Assembly (NCBI GenBank): GCA_016929875.1
Contig: JAFGHZ010000108.1
Location: forward strand, 1 to 6,039
Length of the DNA: 6,039 nt
DNA from: Dehalococcoidales bacterium
GTDB lineage: Bacteria > Chloroflexota > Dehalococcoidia > Dehalococcoidales > Fen-1064
Direction: 5' to 3'
Part shown: positions 4,903 through 6,039 of the stretch, piece by piece
How positions within the stretch are numbered: position 1 is the stretch's first letter
How the letters are laid out: each line of letters starts with the position of its first letter
The notes under the pieces: generated by a model
The model's input: the letters and a program-made list of their open reading frames with translations, nothing else
Database searches by the model: none
Told to the model about the DNA's origin: nothing
Program-made: the position numbers and the translations under genes

Positions 4903-4916
4903 TTATTGCGCGGTCT

Positions 4917-5576
4917 CTAGTCGCCGGCGGCTGAGAGTTGTGCTATTTCCTGCTGTGCCGTACGAATTAACGCGTCATCGTCGCTGAGGCTGATGAATTT
5001 CTGAAAATCGGCGACGGCTTCATCATTTTTCTTGAGGGCTTTATAGTTGTAAGCCCGGTGGTAGTAAGTTTGCGCGATAGACGGGTCGATTTCGATGACT
5101 TCGTTGCAGTCTGCGATCGATTTATAATATTCGCCCTGACGGTTATAGGCATAAGAGCGGTTGATATAGGCTTCGGCGAGTTTGTGGTTGATTTCAATCG
5201 CGGCATTGCAGTCGGCAATTGCCAGGTCGTAGTTGCCTTCGACATTATAGGCAGAGGCGCGATTGATGTAAGCGAGCGTCAGTTTCGAGTCGAGAGACAA
5301 TGCCTTGTCGCAGTCGGCAATCGCCAGGTCGTACTGTCCCAGGCTGAGGTAGGCGGCGGCCCGGTTGACATAAAGTTTTGCCATCAGCGGTTCGACTTTG
5401 ATAGCTTCCGTGTAATTCGCGATTGCTTCCTCATAATTACCTTGTTTGGCGAACCTGGAAGCTTGATTGAAATACCATTCCGCACTGCCTTCCGGCGGGG
5501 CAGAACAGCCGACAGCCAGCAATGCCAGCGACAAAGACAGGACCGCTAAAAATACCATGGCAATACGACGGAACAT
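4917..5576 (-). CDS. TPR-repeat lipoprotein
   Basis: About 219 residues. Numbering from the first of two adjacent start-like codons (TTG 5579, ATG 5576), residues 1-24 form a signal peptide: FRR, a hydrophobic core, then AVGC with Cys25 as lipidation site. The -3 residue is Ala rather than Leu, so the lipobox is slightly unusual. Residues 31-200 are five tetratricopeptide repeats of exactly 34 residues (31-64, 65-98, 99-132, 133-166, 167-200) with the usual A/G/Y/A/P-like positions, for example NRAxAYxxxGxYDLAIADC. A short capping helix with AQQEIAQL follows. Such proteins are scaffolds for protein-protein contact at the outer face of the membrane; no enzyme motif is seen. ATG at 5576 is preferred because GGGAGG (5586-5581) is 4 bases from it but only 1 from the TTG. 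The stop is TAG. The upstream gene on the same strand ends 49 bases away. Confidence 0.92.
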   Translation of the reverse strand: MFRRIAMVFLAVLSLSLALLAVGCSAPPEGSAEWYFNQASRFAKQGNYEEAIANYTEAIKVEPLMAKLYVNRAAAYLSLGQYDLAIADCDKALSLDSKLTLAYINRASAYNVEGNYDLAIADCNAAIEINHKLAEAYINRSYAYNRQGEYYKSIADCNEVIEIDPSIAQTYYHRAYNYKALKKNDEAVADFQKFISLSDDDALIRTAQQEIAQLSAAGD

Positions 5577-5595
5577 CAATCCTCCCGCGGAAATT

Positions 5596-5634
5596 CGAAG
5601 GTGAAAACCATACTAAAAGATAGCATTACCTTCG
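5596..5634. repeat. Inverted repeat CGAAGGT / ACCTTCG spanning the TPR promoter -10
   Basis: CGAAGGT (5596-5602) and ACCTTCG (5628-5634) are exact reverse complements, 25 bases apart, flanking the proposed -10 on both sides. The spacing is wide for a single dimer operator, and a hairpin with a 25-base loop would be weak. Reported as a structural observation; chance is quite possible. Confidence 0.3.
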
Positions 5635-5645
5635 GTCGGTGTCAA
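5617..5645 (-). promoter_or_regulatory. Probable promoter of the TPR lipoprotein gene, inside the upstream gene
   Basis: Minus strand: perfect -35 TTGACA (5645-5640), a 17-base spacer, and -10 TATCTT (5622-5617, four of six). The -35 and most of the spacer lie within the last codons of the neighbouring repeat-protein gene. The TPR gene could thus be transcribed alone as well as with its neighbour. Confidence 0.55.
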
Positions 5646-6039
5646 TCTGGCGGTAATAGGAACATTTCGACAGCAGGAATAAAGGACAGGGTGCGGACAC
5701 TTTAGGTATTCTTTTCCTGATGCGGATACGCCGGATTATCAAGAGCGATAGTAAACCGATAACAATGACCCCGCCTGCCCACGGCCCAATCTTCCGGAAC
5801 CACCATGCCGCCGACAGGTTTTCTTTTTGTGTGAAGTTGGCGGTGGCTTTCTTGTCTTCATCCATAGTGAAGGTCTGGACGAGTTCCTTGCCGGAAACAT
5901 CGCCGGTCCATTTATAGAACTCGAAATCGTGGCTGGCGGTGGCTGTCAAGGTGACCTGTGTGCCCGGAAGGTAGCCGCCTTCCGGCTCCTTCGGATCAAT
6001 CGTTATCCCGCCGCCTCCTTCCGGGTTGACGGCGATTTC
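5626..6039 (-). CDS. Cell-surface protein with InlB-type beta repeat and C-terminal membrane anchor, N-terminus beyond window
   Basis: The C-terminal 137 residues of a longer protein whose frame is open to the right edge. Numbering from the edge: residues 2-70 are a beta repeat of the 'divergent InlB B-repeat / bacterial repeat' type (IAVNPEGGGGITIDP, GYLPGTQVTLTATAS, FYKWTGDVSG, FTMDEDKKATANF), as found in tandem in exported adhesin-like proteins. Residues 88-102 (AGGVIVIGLLSLLII) form a membrane helix, followed by a strongly basic RRIRIRKR (103-110), so the repeat faces outside and a short tail of about 27 residues faces the cytoplasm. There is no LPXTG sorting motif before the helix. The stop is TAA at 5626-5628. 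The start in this window is unknown; a TTG at 5949 lies inside the repeat and is not a real start. The ligand is unknown. Confidence 0.85.
   Translation of the reverse strand, partial: EIAVNPEGGGGITIDPKEPEGGYLPGTQVTLTATASHDFEFYKWTGDVSGKELVQTFTMDEDKKATANFTQKENLSAAWWFRKIGPWAGGVIVIGLLSLLIIRRIRIRKRIPKVSAPCPLFLLSKCSYYRQIDTDRR

Noticed and set aside
5058..5549. A 163-codon plus-strand frame opposite the TPR gene
   Set aside because: The minus-strand product has a signal peptide, five clean 34-residue repeats and a Shine-Dalgarno sequence; the plus frame is a mirror of the repeats.

Overview
The window (about 6 kb, roughly 50% G+C, with no rRNA or tRNA gene that I can recognise) looks like ordinary chromosome from an anaerobic-type bacterium. 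The best guess is the Chloroflexota (Dehalococcoidia or a relative). This rests on the double zinc-ribbon protein with a CxxC-x17-CxxC domain, the TTG/GTG starts, a LexA with a Gram-positive-style operator, and dispersed repeats of kinds I remember from such genomes. The taxonomic call is inference at about 50% confidence.

Layout, left to right. (1) 1-752, minus: a diacylglycerol-kinase-family lipid kinase cut by the left edge. (2) 753-936: a divergent promoter region serving the kinase and, on plus, a 98-residue zinc-ribbon protein (937-1233). (3) 1371-1982, minus: lexA, convergent with the zinc-ribbon gene, preceded by a TTGACA-17-TACATT promoter whose -10 lies inside a LexA-box-like palindrome. 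(4) 1983-2440: 458 bases without a gene, holding the lexA promoter, two strong G+C-rich hairpins and two degenerate dispersed-repeat copies. (5) 2441-3157, plus: a PD-(D/E)XK nuclease of the RecB/Cas4-like type split by one in-frame TGA. The TGA lies in the left arm of a perfect 12-bp inverted repeat (2881-2916). (6) 3172-4902, plus: an ABC-2 exporter, ATPase then six-helix permease, directly abutting as TGA-GTG. (7) 4917-6039, minus: a TPR lipoprotein and, upstream of it, the C-terminal end of a cell-surface protein with an InlB-type beta repeat and a membrane anchor.

How the genes relate: the ATPase and permease form one transporter. lexA appears self-regulated. The TPR lipoprotein and the anchored repeat protein are both predicted to be outside the cytoplasmic membrane and lie 49 bases apart on one strand, though the TPR gene also has its own promoter-like sequence inside the end of its neighbour. 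The nuclease is clearly more A+T-rich than its neighbours and looks like a recently broken, possibly acquired gene.

The most interesting item is the palindrome at the nuclease stop codon. The right arm encodes residues typical of the family, while the left arm is its exact reverse complement and supplies the TGA. This is the signature expected if a template-switch mutation copied one arm onto the other. I did not find evidence for a new defence system, CRISPR array or mobile element with its own transposase.
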